DNA of 64,000 nucleotides from an uncultured Desulfobulbus sp. (GCF_963665445.1 NZ_OY762276.1:3466601-3530600), one strand, 5' to 3'; positions 34,654 through 44,997 are shown, counted from the first letter of the stretch. Numbers and translations: made by a program. Notes: generated by a model not told the origin, from the letters alone.

Positions 34654-34710
34654 CTTCGTCCCTCCTAATTTTCGTTATATGCTGCGTCCAAAAAAATTCT
34701 TTGTCCGACT

Positions 34711-35523
34711 TTAGCCTCGACGGGGATCAAAGGATCCCAACACTTCGAACTCCAGACCTTTGCTGCCACGGTTGATCGTCACGCACTGATTGATCACCCG
34801 ATTCTCCAGCAGGTCGTTGACCACATAGGCATCGGCGATTGCCACCAACTCGGGGTTGCACTGAAGGCAAAACACGCGGGCATCGGCATTACCGTGCACA
34901 CCGGCCATGGCACGGCCGCGCAGTGCGCCGTAGACATGAATGTTGCCGGCCGCAACCACCTCGGCACCGGCGTTCACCGATGAGAGAATAACCAGATCCC
35001 CCTCCTGGGCCACCACCTGCTGCCCGGAACGGACCGGCTGGCGAATGACCATGGTGGGCACGGCCTTTACCTCGGTCACCGGTTCGGCTGCAGACTCCGG
35101 CTCAGGCGGGGCGGGTGGATCGGGAACCGGTTCAATCACATGCTCCACCACCGGGGCCCCCTCGGCGGTGAGCACATTTTTCTCGCTCTTGACCGGGGGC
35201 AACACCCCAAGTCCGGCATCGAGCACCCGCTGGGCCACCCTCTCGGCAGCCGCCCGGACCCCCACCGGCACCAATCCCAACCCACGGAGAAAGGTAGTGA
35301 GCACGAGAAAATCCAGGCGCAGCTGCTCTTCCTCGTCCACGCCCTTGAGATCGACCAGGACCGGGGCGTTGCTGAAAAATGACCGGGCCGGGCCGATCTT
35401 TTTTTTCAGCTGCGGATAGAGCAAATCGGGATCGGTCTCCCGAATGTAGAGCACCATAACGGTGAGCACACTGCCTTTGAGTTCAAACACTGAGGCTTCG
35501 CCGGTTGAATCGCTTTCTTTCAT
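34711..35523 (-). CDS. minC: Septum site-determining protein MinC
   Basis: A 270-residue FtsZ inhibitor. The N-terminal domain (about 10-110) has FELKGSVLTVMVLYI and APVLVDLKGVD. A proline/glutamate-rich linker (about 125-155) follows. The C-terminal beta-helix (about 160-260) carries GDLVILSSVNAGAEVVAAGNIHVYGALRGRAMAG, the conserved MinC_C motif. It is the first gene of minCDE, 117 bp downstream of a hybrid kinase gene, so the min promoter probably lies at 35524-35640. Confidence 0.95.
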   Translation of the reverse strand: MKESDSTGEASVFELKGSVLTVMVLYIRETDPDLLYPQLKKKIGPARSFFSNAPVLVDLKGVDEEEQLRLDFLVLTTFLRGLGLVPVGVRAAAERVAQRVLDAGLGVLPPVKSEKNVLTAEGAPVVEHVIEPVPDPPAPPEPESAAEPVTEVKAVPTMVIRQPVRSGQQVVAQEGDLVILSSVNAGAEVVAAGNIHVYGALRGRAMAGVHGNADARVFCLQCNPELVAIADAYVVNDLLENRVINQCVTINRGSKGLEFEVLGSFDPRRG

Positions 35524-35640
35524 GAATGACTGTTGATGAGTGAGATATTAAAACCGCATGTATACCTATTCACATGACAAATCTCAAGGATACTCTGCAT
35601 GGTCCCAGGGAAAGGTTGGTGATCGCTGTCGAGATCCCTC

Positions 35641-37911
35641 TCAGAGCTGTTTGTTCAGGGCCTGCTGCACCTTATCCAAAAGCGTCCGCACCGAAAACGG
35701 CTTCTGCACAAAATCGACCCCACGGTGGAGCATGCCCTGCTCGGCTATGACATTTTCCGAGTACCCGGACATATAGAGGACCTTGAGTCCGGGTTGCTGT
35801 TGGTTCAATCGCCGATGAAGCTCCTTGCCGTTCACATGCGGCATGACCACGTCGGTCACCAACAGGTCCACCGGACCAATCTCGGTGAACAGGGCCAAGG
35901 CCAGTTCGGGATCCTCGGCTTCACTCACCCGGTATCCCTGGGAGAGGAGGGTCTCGCAAACCAGTTCACGCACCATGACATCATCTTCGACCACAAAAAT
36001 ATGCTCGCTGCCGTTGACCACGGGAACCACAGCCAAATTCCCGTCCTCTGCCGGACTGAGCTCCTGCTCGGCCTTGGGGAGAAAAATTTTAAAGGTCGTC
36101 CCGTGGCCAGGCTCACTGTAGACCCAGAGGTGGCCATGGTGCTGCTTGATAATACCAAAGGAGGTTGCCAGCCCCAGCCCTGTGCCCTTGCCCCGTTCCT
36201 TGGTGGTGAAAAATGGTTCAAAGATGCGGTCGCGAATCGACTCCTCGATCCCTATACCGGTATCGCTGATGGAGAGCATGACATACTCCCCCGCTGCAAC
36301 CTCGACATGCCGTTCGGCATACCGTTGATCCAAGGAGACCTCTGCGGTTTCGATGGTCAGGGCCCCGCCATCGGGCATGGCGTCCCGGGCATTGACCGCC
36401 ATGTTGAGGATCACCTGTTCGATCTGCCCCCGATCGACCCGCACTGAGGCAGGTTGTGGCGAAAGCACGATCTGCACCGCAATCGCTTCGCTCAGCAACC
36501 GCCGCAGCATATCTTCATATTCGCTGATGACCTCGTTCAGATCGAGGATCCGCACCTCCAGCATCTGCTTGCGGCTGAAGGCCAGAATCTGTCGTGTCAG
36601 ATCGGCAGCCCTGCCGGCGGCCTTGAGGATCTGGCCCAAGGAGGTCCGCAGCGGGTCGTCGGGTTCAATTTGATTGAGCCCCAATTCGGCATAACCGATG
36701 ATTGGCGAGAGCAGGTTGTTGAAGTCATGGGCAATACCACCGGCAAGGCTTCCCAGCGTCTCCATTTTCCGAGCCTGCCGCAGCTGTTCCTCGATGCTCT
36801 TGCGTTCGCTGATATCGCGAAAGCTCCACAAACGGCCATAGACCGTTCCCTCGGCAGACTGGACCGGCACGGTATAATATTCAAAAGTTTTGCCGTTTTG
36901 CAGCAACAAATCCCCCTGAAACCGAGCCTCAGCCGATTCCTCGGCCTGGCGCAAGGCGTCTTCGAATGGTTCAGGATCGGCCAATTGCCCTGCAATGCCC
37001 GCGAAAATGGGGGCTGTGGGGAGCCCGGGGGCGCAATCGATTTGAGTCTGCCAGAGATCGGCAAAACGTCGGTTGCCAAAAAGACAGTTTTTTTCGGTTC
37101 CGGTGATACAGATACCGTCAATCCGCGCCTGGAGAATGCACTCTAAAAGGGTCTTACGGAAAAGAAGCTCCTGATCCGCCTCCGCCCGTCGCTGCATGTC
37201 ATCACGGATCCGCAGGCGCATCCCGTTGATGGCAGCGACCAGCTGATCCAGTTCATCGGGGGACGAGAGGCGAGAAGATCGATGCAGCTCCAGAGGTTCG
37301 TCCAAATGATCTAGATCCAAGGAAGCCGTGAAACCGACCATGCGCGTCATGTGACGATTGAGACACCACTGAAACAGAAGGAGAATTGCCGCCGACAGGG
37401 GCACGATCAACAAGATATTGGTCAGAAAGATGGTCGTCGCCTGTTGTTTGAGGCGGGAATAAACCCCATCGAAACCTGCCCGCACCACCAGGGTGCCCAC
37501 CGGAATTGGCCGAACAGCCTGATAGACGAGTGGATACTGACGAACGATCGGCGCATCGGTCTCTTGATTTCCTTCGGCAATGATCACGACCTGATCGTTG
37601 AGCTGCTCCCGCACTTCGGCATACTCCAGGTCCTGAAGTTGCAGCAAGCCCCGCAACTCAATCCGCATCTGGTCTTCATCGAGCTGGTAGGCGCTGGCTG
37701 TCAGGGCAGGCACATAGCTTTGCGCGATGAATTCGAGACGTGAATGGATATCCGCCACATTCTGGCGGTACTGGACAATGAGTTGAACGCTGACAGCCAG
37801 CAGAAGACAGAGCAGGCTGCAACCGACAATGGCGAAAAGCAAACGAAGGGAAAGACGGCGATTTTGGAAAAAAGAGGAAAGAGAACCAGGAAATCGCATG
37901 CCTTCATTCAC
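35641..37911 (-). CDS. Membrane hybrid sensor kinase with HAMP, PAS and C-terminal receiver
   Basis: A 756-residue inner-membrane protein. It has TM1 about 22-47, a periplasmic loop 48-158, TM2 159-183, HAMP to about 240, and PAS about 250-370. HisKA has H395 in [13 protein letters not shown]. The HATPase has N box NMAVNARD and G boxes SDTGIG and GKGTGLGL. The receiver has D687 in LLVTDVVMP and K737. It starts 31 bp after the periplasmic solute-binding gene, so the binding protein may feed it a signal. Its output is unclear because no DNA-binding regulator is adjacent. Confidence 0.9.
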   Translation of the reverse strand: MNEGMRFPGSLSSFFQNRRLSLRLLFAIVGCSLLCLLLAVSVQLIVQYRQNVADIHSRLEFIAQSYVPALTASAYQLDEDQMRIELRGLLQLQDLEYAEVREQLNDQVVIIAEGNQETDAPIVRQYPLVYQAVRPIPVGTLVVRAGFDGVYSRLKQQATTIFLTNILLIVPLSAAILLLFQWCLNRHMTRMVGFTASLDLDHLDEPLELHRSSRLSSPDELDQLVAAINGMRLRIRDDMQRRAEADQELLFRKTLLECILQARIDGICITGTEKNCLFGNRRFADLWQTQIDCAPGLPTAPIFAGIAGQLADPEPFEDALRQAEESAEARFQGDLLLQNGKTFEYYTVPVQSAEGTVYGRLWSFRDISERKSIEEQLRQARKMETLGSLAGGIAHDFNNLLSPIIGYAELGLNQIEPDDPLRTSLGQILKAAGRAADLTRQILAFSRKQMLEVRILDLNEVISEYEDMLRRLLSEAIAVQIVLSPQPASVRVDRGQIEQVILNMAVNARDAMPDGGALTIETAEVSLDQRYAERHVEVAAGEYVMLSISDTGIGIEESIRDRIFEPFFTTKERGKGTGLGLATSFGIIKQHHGHLWVYSEPGHGTTFKIFLPKAEQELSPAEDGNLAVVPVVNGSEHIFVVEDDVMVRELVCETLLSQGYRVSEAEDPELALALFTEIGPVDLLVTDVVMPHVNGKELHRRLNQQQPGLKVLYMSGYSENVIAEQGMLHRGVDFVQKPFSVRTLLDKVQQALNKQL

Positions 37912-37942
37912 CCCCGTCCGTCCATACCGTCTCGTTTATGCA

Positions 37943-38806
37943 TCACGGAATTTCGTAAGAGCAGCCTGCCATGATCGCCGCATAACGACCGCTGGCCTGC
38001 AACTGCTGCAACCCCTGTTCAAAGAGTTGCATGCGCTGCTCGTTGCCTTTGACCACCCGTGACAGGAGCAGGTGGGGTTTGAATTCGTTGATCGGTTTGG
38101 GATGAATGGCAAGGGCGGCCTGTTCTTGGGCCGAGAACTTGGATTTGAGCAGATATTGACCGACCGTTTTCTCGATGGGAAAAAGATCAATCCTGCGGCT
38201 CAGCAACTTCCTGAAATTGAGCACATCACTGGCAGCTTCGCTGAAAACGGCTGGATATTTGCGCTGCATTGCTTTGAACAGATCGTAATAAACGTAGCCT
38301 ATTGTCAGGCCAATGCGCTGGTTGTGCAGATCCTCCAACTTTTGCCAATCAAGGGAAGATCCTTTGCGATAAAAGAAGACAAAATCCTGCTTGGAGAGTG
38401 GCTGGTTAGAGATAAAATGGCTTTTACGGTGTTCGGGTGTTTCCGCCCACTCGATCGCGCCGTCAAGCACGCCGTTGCGGGAGAGAAGCATTCCTCGGGC
38501 CCAGGGCAGAAACACATAATCAACCTGAATCCCGACCATGGAAAAAGCTTCGCTCACGACCTGTGAGTCGCAGCCAAACCCCGGCAGATGCTGGCCGGTA
38601 TAGGGCGGCCATTCACCGTTTGCCAAACGGAGCACCTTGGACACCGGTTGTTTCGCCTGTGCACAGGGCACATGAGTACCAAATGCAAGGGCGACCAGTG
38701 ACAGGGCGAAAACGGCTATGGCAGTGGGGTGGGCGAGAAACCCTTGAAGAAAGCTCCGTAGAAAATACAGCCGACCGTTCAAGGCAAAGGCATTGAACAT
38801 ACTCAT
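37943..38806 (-). CDS. Periplasmic amino-acid-type solute-binding protein (SBP_bac_3 family)
   Basis: A 287-residue exported protein. A long n-region is followed by a hydrophobic core (AIAVFALSLVALAFG) and a cleavage site near CAQA. LRLANGEWPPYTGQHLPGFGCDSQVVSEAF is the family-3 ligand-binding start, and IDLFPIEKTVGQYLL is the second-lobe hinge segment. No permease or ATPase genes are near. It lies immediately upstream of a membrane hybrid kinase on the same strand, suggesting it is a sensor rather than a transporter subunit. ATG 38806 has AGGT upstream; ATG 38839 would add 11 residues. Confidence 0.8.
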   Translation of the reverse strand: MSMFNAFALNGRLYFLRSFLQGFLAHPTAIAVFALSLVALAFGTHVPCAQAKQPVSKVLRLANGEWPPYTGQHLPGFGCDSQVVSEAFSMVGIQVDYVFLPWARGMLLSRNGVLDGAIEWAETPEHRKSHFISNQPLSKQDFVFFYRKGSSLDWQKLEDLHNQRIGLTIGYVYYDLFKAMQRKYPAVFSEAASDVLNFRKLLSRRIDLFPIEKTVGQYLLKSKFSAQEQAALAIHPKPINEFKPHLLLSRVVKGNEQRMQLFEQGLQQLQASGRYAAIMAGCSYEIP

Positions 38807-38917
38807 ACGCACCTGCTTACATTGCCCTTTATGCTTCATTCCATGTCGTGTCGGTATAAGTTGCGGTCCAATCGGCTTGCATTACACCTCCAAGGAGAAC
38901 TCTTCACTCTCAATGTT

Positions 38918-39017
38918 GGCGGCTTCGTAAAAAGTCAAAAGCCTGAATGCCACTCATCGCAAAATCAACAACTTAAGAAGATCGAAACGTCGTTCTCGGG
39001 CCTTTTTACGAGAACGA
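38918..39017 (+). repeat. MITE-like 100-bp repeat, copy B
   Basis: Ends are GGCGGCTTCGTAAAAAG on the left and CTTTTTACGAGAACGA on the right. Their inner ten bases, TCGTAAAAAG, are perfect inverted repeats. The right third is a hairpin, TCGTTCTCG with CGAGAACGA. It is preceded and followed by the 7-bp direct repeat CAATGTT (38911-38917 and 39018-39024), and it forms a tandem pair with copy C at an exact period of 107 bp. Confidence 0.9.
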
Positions 39018-39024
39018 CAATGTT

Positions 39025-39124
39025 GGCGGCTTCGTAAAAAGTCAAAAGCCTGAATGCCACTCATCGTAAAATCAACAAGTTACGAAGATCGAAACATCGT
39101 TCTCGGGCCTTTTTACGAGAACGA
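39025..39124 (+). repeat. MITE-like 100-bp repeat, copy C (tandem with B)
   Basis: Nearly identical to copy B and in the same orientation, with a third CAATGTT after it at 39125-39131. The tandem arrangement with a shared target duplication suggests unequal recombination or repeated insertion at one site. Confidence 0.9.
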
Positions 39125-39131
39125 CAATGTT

Positions 39132-39629
39132 TCAATAGAGCATCGCTCCACAAAGAGGTACAGAACCCGTGATCCTCTGTCAAGGAGCCAAATAAAAAAC
39201 GAGATTGGGTGCCTCCTCTCTTTCTTTTCTCTGCACTCCTCGCAAGCGATATTCTTCAAGTTAATAGAGTGTCACAAACCTCAAGTCGTTGCAAGAAAAC
39301 TATCGCGACCATTTTCCGTGGCCCCCGCCTTGTTGGCCCCTTTCCACCTCTCGGCCCATGGAGCCGAAAAGCGGGAACTGTCAACCAATGGGTACGCATA
39401 TTGGCCCTTGTTCACCCAGCCTGAATTCCTGAAAAGAATACTGGCCCGACGCTTGTTCCGTGTGCTAAACTGAAGGCACTTCAAGGATATCAGGCCCATT
39501 CCCTTCCGTCGACAGCCCGGACTGAACTGGGCGGAAACCCTTCTCGCCCAAAGCTTTTGTCCTGTTCTCTGCGTCTGTTTTGTCTGTTGTCCTGCGGCAG
39601 TGGTAGTCCAAATACAAGGAGCACATGCC
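39132..39629. other. Intergenic region before the second hybrid kinase
   Basis: About 500 bp. Frames of up to 139 codons start inside the repeat and run through here, but show no domain, no conserved codon pattern and no ribosome site. They are treated as non-coding. Confidence 0.45.
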
Positions 39630-41900
39630 ATGAACGAAACCGATGCAATCCGCTGGCATCTTCATCGCTACGGCGCCATCCTCTCCCGCCAGATCGATCG
39701 GCTCTACACTGCCCTGGAAGAGTTGCAGCGCACCACGCTGCTCCTGTTGGCCACCCACGAAAACGACGCTGACAGCTTGATCGACGCATGGCTGCATCGG
39801 GAACAATTTCGTATCGATACCGATGGGTTTTACCAGAGTCTGCCCTTGCTTGCTGACTACCGTCAAGGCAAGGCACCACCGGAAGCCATCAGTTTTTCCT
39901 GGGGCGGCCACCTCCAGCACGATGCCACGGCCCGCCGTCATCTGTACAGCCACCGCAACATCGGCCCGCAACTCCGTCATGTGCATCAGCGCCTAGGCAA
40001 GATCGGCTGGATCTACTATCAGGACCTCAGCAACACCGCCCTCCAGTACCCCTTCATCGACCAGGCCATCGCCATTCCCGCCGATTTCGACTGGTCCACC
40101 TATCACACCTTTGTCTCGGTCTGTCCGCACAACAATCCAGATCGACAGATACGCTGGACGCTGCCCACCATCGACTATGCCGGCGAAGGTCTGATTCTCT
40201 CGGTCTCGATCCCTGTCTGGCAACAGGAGCGTTTTATCGGCCTGTGGAGTATCGATTTGCCCCTGAGATACCTTTACCAGGATTTTGCCACGGAAAAACC
40301 CATTGCCGAACAGGATCAGTGGATCAGCGATAGCCGGGGGATGCTTCTGCTCCACGACCGTCTGCAGGCGGAGATCGATCAGAACCAGGGGAGGATTATG
40401 CTCCATAGGCTCACGGATTTTGGGGGAGACTGGGCCTCCCTGGATCTGCAATCGGGCCTGGGCCAGGAATACGGCCAACTCACCATGAAAGATGCCTCGG
40501 GTGCTCCCTGGCGGGTCGGCTACCTGCGGATTCCCCAGGTGGATTGGATCCTCTTTTGCAGCGTTCCCGAGGCCTCGCTCGAAGAGGCTTCGGCCCAGCG
40601 GCTACGCAACGCCTTTCAGCAGATAGCCGAAGGCCATTTCGGCTCAGTGGTGGAGAGGCCTTCCTCCCATCTGCTCATCACCACCCTGGTGGAGGAGTTC
40701 AACCGCATGAGCAGTCGGTTGGCTCAAGCCGAACAGGATCGGCAGAAAATCGAATTGCAACTGCGTCAGGCGCAAAAGATGGAGGCCATCGGCCGTCTCG
40801 CAGGAGGCGTAGCCCACGACTACAACAACATGATCAACGTCATTCTGGGTTATGCCGAACTGGCTCTGACCCGCGTCGCCCCCTCAAGTGAACTCCATCG
40901 CGACCTCAGTCAGATCCTGGAAGCCGCCAAACGCTCCATGGATATCACCCGCCAGTTGCTCGCCTTTGCCCGATGCCAAAACGTGGCCCCCCGAAACATC
41001 AACATCAACCAGGAGGTCAACGGCCTGATCACCATGCTCCAACGGCTGATCGGCGAGGATATTGAACTCCGCTGGATACCCGATGAGGCGGTACGAACGA
41101 TCAACATCGATCCCAGCCAGATTGATCAGGTTCTGGTCAATCTCTGCGTCAATGCCCGCGATGCCATCGACGGCGTTGGCAAAATCGTGATCGAAACAAC
41201 CAACACCACCTTGGACCAGTCCTACTGCGACCTCCATCCCGGCTTTCATCCCGGCACCTATGTGCAACTGGCAATCAGCGACGATGGTCTCGGCATGGAC
41301 TTCGATACCCAGAAAAAAATCTTCGAGCCCTTCTTCAGCACCAAGGCTCGGGGTAAGGGAACCGGACTTGGCCTGGCAACCGTCTATGGCATCATCAAAC
41401 AGAACAAAGGCTTTATCAACGTGTACAGCGAGCCGGGTAAGGGCACCACCTTTCGTCTCTACTTTCCCTGTCACGACGGTGCACCAGGCACCCGTGATAA
41501 CGATTGCCCACAAAACCTGTACAGGGCCAAGGGGGAAACCGTGCTGGCGGTCGAGGATGAGACAGGCATTCTCGACCTGGTGGAACGGTTGCTGAGCCAA
41601 CTGGGCTACACCCCGCTCACCGCCAGATCACCGCGTGAGGCCCTGGAACTGGTTCGATCGTACAAGGAAACGATCGATCTGTTGATCACCGATGTGGTCA
41701 TGCCGGAAATGAACGGGGTAGAACTCGCCAGCTTGATCCAGACCATCATGCCGAATATCAGGGTCCTGTATATGTCCGGATACACCGCAAACATCATTGC
41801 CAAACGGGGAATTTTGGATGTAAATGTCCTCTTGTTGCAAAAACCTTTTTCGCAAAAGAGCTTTGCCGCCAAGGTATATCAGGCCCTCAACAGCGGCTGA
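39630..41900 (+). CDS. Soluble hybrid sensor kinase with dCache-like sensor and receiver
   Basis: A 756-residue protein. Residues about 20-310 look like a double Cache sensor ([45 protein letters not shown]), yet no hydrophobic helix flanks it, so it seems cytosolic. HisKA has H396 in [13 protein letters not shown]. The HATPase has N box NLCVNARD and GKGTGLGL. The receiver has D688 in [12 protein letters not shown] 39630 has AGGAG 8 bases upstream; an upstream GTG is less likely. The kinase and receiver parts closely resemble the protein at 35641-37911, while the sensor halves are unrelated. Confidence 0.88.
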   Translation: MNETDAIRWHLHRYGAILSRQIDRLYTALEELQRTTLLLLATHENDADSLIDAWLHREQFRIDTDGFYQSLPLLADYRQGKAPPEAISFSWGGHLQHDATARRHLYSHRNIGPQLRHVHQRLGKIGWIYYQDLSNTALQYPFIDQAIAIPADFDWSTYHTFVSVCPHNNPDRQIRWTLPTIDYAGEGLILSVSIPVWQQERFIGLWSIDLPLRYLYQDFATEKPIAEQDQWISDSRGMLLLHDRLQAEIDQNQGRIMLHRLTDFGGDWASLDLQSGLGQEYGQLTMKDASGAPWRVGYLRIPQVDWILFCSVPEASLEEASAQRLRNAFQQIAEGHFGSVVERPSSHLLITTLVEEFNRMSSRLAQAEQDRQKIELQLRQAQKMEAIGRLAGGVAHDYNNMINVILGYAELALTRVAPSSELHRDLSQILEAAKRSMDITRQLLAFARCQNVAPRNININQEVNGLITMLQRLIGEDIELRWIPDEAVRTINIDPSQIDQVLVNLCVNARDAIDGVGKIVIETTNTTLDQSYCDLHPGFHPGTYVQLAISDDGLGMDFDTQKKIFEPFFSTKARGKGTGLGLATVYGIIKQNKGFINVYSEPGKGTTFRLYFPCHDGAPGTRDNDCPQNLYRAKGETVLAVEDETGILDLVERLLSQLGYTPLTARSPREALELVRSYKETIDLLITDVVMPEMNGVELASLIQTIMPNIRVLYMSGYTANIIAKRGILDVNVLLLQKPFSQKSFAAKVYQALNSG

Positions 41901-41942
41901 GCAATATCGCCCCGAGTCCTTTGCCCCGCGGAGTTCTATCCC

Positions 41943-42491
41943 ATGGATTTTTCGTTCCTGCTGCATACCCGTCAGAGCCAGCGTCGCTACAGCGGCAAAC
42001 CGGTTGAACCGGAGAAAATCGAACAACTGATCGAGGCCGTACGCCTGGCACCATCTGCCAGCAACTCACAACCGTGGAAGCTGATCATGGTCACCGAGCA
42101 GGGGCTCAAGGACCAGGTTGCCCAAGCCACCTACAGCCCTCTGGTTTCCTTCAATAAATTTGCACCTCAGGCACCGGTCATCGCAGTCTTGGTGATTGAG
42201 AAGCCGAAGATCATCACCCAGATAGGGGGGCGGCTTAAAGATCGGGACTTTCCCCTGATCGATATCGGTATTGCCGCCGAACATTTCTGCCTCCAGGCTG
42301 CGGAGCTGGGGCTTGGCACCTGCATGCTCGGCTGGTTCGACGAGGCCACTGTGCAGCGCCTGCTCAAGATCCCCAAAGACCGGCGTATCGGTCTGCTCAT
42401 CACCCTGGGCTACAGTGACGACGAAACCGCCTCACCCCGCACCAAGATTCGCAAAACCCGCGAGGAGATGTGCAGTTTTAATCGCTATTGA
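41943..42491 (+). CDS. Nitroreductase family protein
   Basis: A 182-residue FMN-dependent oxidoreductase. LLHTRQSQRRYSGKPVEPEKIEQLIEAVRLAPSASNSQPW is the FMN-binding start with the Arg and Ser/Asn contacts. DIGIAAEHFCLQAAELGLGTCMLGWFDEATV and RRIGLLITLGYSDDE are the second FMN-binding region. Substrates vary widely in this family (nitro compounds, quinones, dehalogenation) and cannot be assigned. It starts 42 bp after the hybrid kinase and lies 23 bp before the amidohydrolase gene, so they may share a transcript. Confidence 0.88.
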   Translation: MDFSFLLHTRQSQRRYSGKPVEPEKIEQLIEAVRLAPSASNSQPWKLIMVTEQGLKDQVAQATYSPLVSFNKFAPQAPVIAVLVIEKPKIITQIGGRLKDRDFPLIDIGIAAEHFCLQAAELGLGTCMLGWFDEATVQRLLKIPKDRRIGLLITLGYSDDETASPRTKIRKTREEMCSFNRY

Positions 42492-42514
42492 CCACCATTC
42501 CCCAGGAGTTGCCC

Positions 42515-43279
42515 ATGCGCCCGGCCCAAATCATCGACAGCCATATTCACTGCGGCATCCAGCTCTCCCACCTCCCCATCGATGGCATCAGCCCCCTGTT
42601 GCGGGAAGAGGGCATCAGCGGGGCCTGCATGTTTGCCCCGGTGGAAGACATTTACGACCGCTATGACCGGGAATTCACCGACACGACCCAGTGGCAGCAG
42701 ACCCGTCACCGGGCCAATCAATACCTGCTTGATCTGGCGGAGGAGGGCGAGCCCATCTTTCCCTACCTGTTCGTGTGGAACGATTTCGCCCTCGATGAAC
42801 TGCAAAAGCCCTATCGCGGCATCAAGTGGCACCGCCACTCGGACGAACCGGAATACCACTATCAGGATCCCCGCTGCAGGGTGATGATCGAAGAGATCAG
42901 CCGCCGAAAGCTTCCCATCGTCCTGGAGGAAAGCTTTCACCATACCCGCAACTTTATCGAACAGTTGGCCCCCGATGCGGTGATCATCATTCCCCATCTC
43001 GGCGGGCTCAACGGCGGTTACCGGGCCCTGGACGAGTCCGGTTTGTGGAAGCGGGAAAACGTCTATGCCGACAGCGCCCTGGCTTCGACCTCAGAAATGC
43101 GACATTTCATTGAACATTACGGGGCAGAAAAACTGCTCTTCGGCAGTGATTATCCTTTTGGCGACCCCGGCGGCGAATTGCGCAAGGTCGAGCGCCTGTC
43201 TTTAAAAAGCGACGACTTTGATCAGGTGGTTGCAGGTAATATTCTCAGGCTGCTCAGGGCAGGCGGGACTCCTGTTTGA
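42515..43279 (+). CDS. Amidohydrolase-2 family TIM-barrel metal-dependent hydrolase
   Basis: A 254-residue protein. IIDSHIHCG at the N-terminus gives the HxH metal pair. IVLEESFHHTRNF supplies a further metal His, and FGSDYPFGDPGGEL the C-terminal Asp. The family includes decarboxylases and lactonases acting on small aromatic or sugar acids. ATG 42515 with CAGGAG upstream is chosen over a TTG that would overlap the previous stop. Substrate unknown. Confidence 0.85.
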   Translation: MRPAQIIDSHIHCGIQLSHLPIDGISPLLREEGISGACMFAPVEDIYDRYDREFTDTTQWQQTRHRANQYLLDLAEEGEPIFPYLFVWNDFALDELQKPYRGIKWHRHSDEPEYHYQDPRCRVMIEEISRRKLPIVLEESFHHTRNFIEQLAPDAVIIIPHLGGLNGGYRALDESGLWKRENVYADSALASTSEMRHFIEHYGAEKLLFGSDYPFGDPGGELRKVERLSLKSDDFDQVVAGNILRLLRAGGTPV

Positions 43280-43433
43280 GCGTTCCCCCCCTCTTCCAGG
43301 ATATTTTTCCGGAAAAAATTATAAAAACAAATTTTTCTTCTTACTTTGTATAGATAACGCGCTATCATGAAAACAGTTCTTCAGTCTGTGTTGAACAGTA
43401 TTCCCTGCAACCTCAACCATTTTAGTCACCGCA

Positions 43434-44960
43434 ATGAAGCCGCCGCGATTTTTTGCGATTCTCTGTTCATTGTTTGTGGTGCTGGTATCCTTTACCAATA
43501 CCGCCACCGCCGCTCAACACTATGCCCTTGCCTACTCCTGGAGCAAGGAGGTCCAGCGGGCCTTGGATGACCGCCACAAGCTGGCCCAAACCCTCTCGCT
43601 ACGTATCGACAGCCAGCTGCAGGTCGTGGCCAAAGGGAGTAAATTCGGAGTGATCTATCCTCTCAACGGGACATTGGCCCAAACCCGCAAACTCGCCCTC
43701 AACCAGTCCAAGGCCCTGACATCCGCCGGATTCACGCCCGCGGAAATCATCCCCCAGGGCGACTACAGCAAACTGTACCATGTGTTGCTCTGTCAAAGCA
43801 GCGATCCCAAGCGACTGAAAAAAGAGCACGACCGCATCGTCGCCAAACTCCCGGCAAGCAAACGCGCTCTGCTCCAGGTGGAAAAAAACGGTTCGCGCAG
43901 CTACGGACTTGTCTACCATTGCTGGGCCAGCAAAAGCGCGGCCAGTGCAATCGGTCGGAGCCAAGCACTTGCCTCGGGCAAACAGGTGCCCAAACTGATT
44001 GTCGCTCAGGAACGGTCGATGATGCCGGCAGCAGTCAACGTGCCGAGCGAAGTCAATGGCGACAGGGCGATGAAAATGTCCTCCCGTTGCCGCATCGCGA
44101 TCTCCCCCAATCAGAAGGCTCAGAGCAAAGCCATCGCCGACGAGCCGGCCAAGCTTGCCCAGCCGCCCAAAAGACACGTTATCACCGCCATCAACAGCAA
44201 GGTGCAGGATTTCATTCGCGAGCAACGCTCCAAAGGGAATTTGCAGCGGCAGGAACGGGCGGCGCTGGTGGCCTACGATCTCACCAACAACACCTACCTG
44301 GCCTCTATCAATTCCCAGAGTTCCTTTCAGGCGGCCAGTATGATCAAACCCTTTGTCGCCCTCGCCTTTTTTCACCAGGTGAACAAGGGGAAAATGCAAT
44401 ACAGCGCCAAAAGCCGGCAGATGATGGAGCGCATGATCCAGCACAGCGACAACCAGGCCACCAACTGGTTCATTCGCCAACTGGGAGGCCCGGCCCGGTG
44501 CAACACCCTGATCAACAGTGAGTACGGCCGCCTTTTCAGCAGGGTCCGTATTCGCGAATACATTCCGCCGGGAGGGAAAACCTATAAAAACAGTGCGCTG
44601 CCCCAGGATTACGTTCAGTTTCTCAAGGCCCTGTGGCACAAGGACCTGCCCTACTCCAACGAGATGCTGCGGGTGATGTCCCTGCCCGGCCGTGACCGCA
44701 TTTTCTGGGGCACCGATGTCCCTTCCGGGACCCTGGTCTATAACAAAACCGGCACCACCGCCCATCTCTGCGGCGACATGGGCATCCTCGTCACCAAGAC
44801 CAAGAGCGGCCAACGCGTCCCCTATGCCATTGTCGGCATTGTCGAGCGTTCCTCCGTGCCCAAGGATTACAAACAGTGGATGATTCATGGGGGCGGAGTG
44901 ATCCGCGACTTCTCGAGCCTGGTCTACGAGGAGATGAAACGAAAATACAACCTGATGTAA
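43434..44960 (+). CDS. Exported class-A beta-lactamase-fold serine hydrolase (penicillin-binding-like)
   Basis: A 508-residue protein with a signal peptide (FFAILCSLFVVLVSFTNTATA). Residues about 30-190 contain loosely repeated segments similar to SPOR-type strands (SKFGVIYPLNGTLAQTRKLA; SRSYGLVYHCWASKSAA). Residues 260-508 are the catalytic fold with SxxK (S302, K305), SDN (338-340) and KTG (438-440). The omega-loop ExxLN that makes true class A enzymes good beta-lactamases is not seen. A D,D-peptidase or peptidoglycan-modifying role in the periplasm is therefore more likely than resistance. A strong terminator follows at once. Confidence 0.82.
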   Translation: MKPPRFFAILCSLFVVLVSFTNTATAAQHYALAYSWSKEVQRALDDRHKLAQTLSLRIDSQLQVVAKGSKFGVIYPLNGTLAQTRKLALNQSKALTSAGFTPAEIIPQGDYSKLYHVLLCQSSDPKRLKKEHDRIVAKLPASKRALLQVEKNGSRSYGLVYHCWASKSAASAIGRSQALASGKQVPKLIVAQERSMMPAAVNVPSEVNGDRAMKMSSRCRIAISPNQKAQSKAIADEPAKLAQPPKRHVITAINSKVQDFIREQRSKGNLQRQERAALVAYDLTNNTYLASINSQSSFQAASMIKPFVALAFFHQVNKGKMQYSAKSRQMMERMIQHSDNQATNWFIRQLGGPARCNTLINSEYGRLFSRVRIREYIPPGGKTYKNSALPQDYVQFLKALWHKDLPYSNEMLRVMSLPGRDRIFWGTDVPSGTLVYNKTGTTAHLCGDMGILVTKTKSGQRVPYAIVGIVERSSVPKDYKQWMIHGGGVIRDFSSLVYEEMKRKYNLM

Positions 44961-44965
44961 AAATA

Positions 44966-44997
44966 AAAAGGGGGCGAATCGATTCGCCCCCTTTTTC
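44966..44997. terminator. Bidirectional rho-independent terminator
   Basis: A 32-bp perfect palindrome: AAAAAGGGGGCGAATC and its complement GATTCGCCCCCTTTTT. It lies between convergent genes ending at 44960 and 45041 and works for both. Confidence 0.93.

Noticed and set aside
39054..39473. 139-codon rightward frame starting in repeat copy C
   Set aside because: Its first codons are repeat sequence shared with other copies, and the rest has no protein-like pattern. The repeat supplies a chance start.
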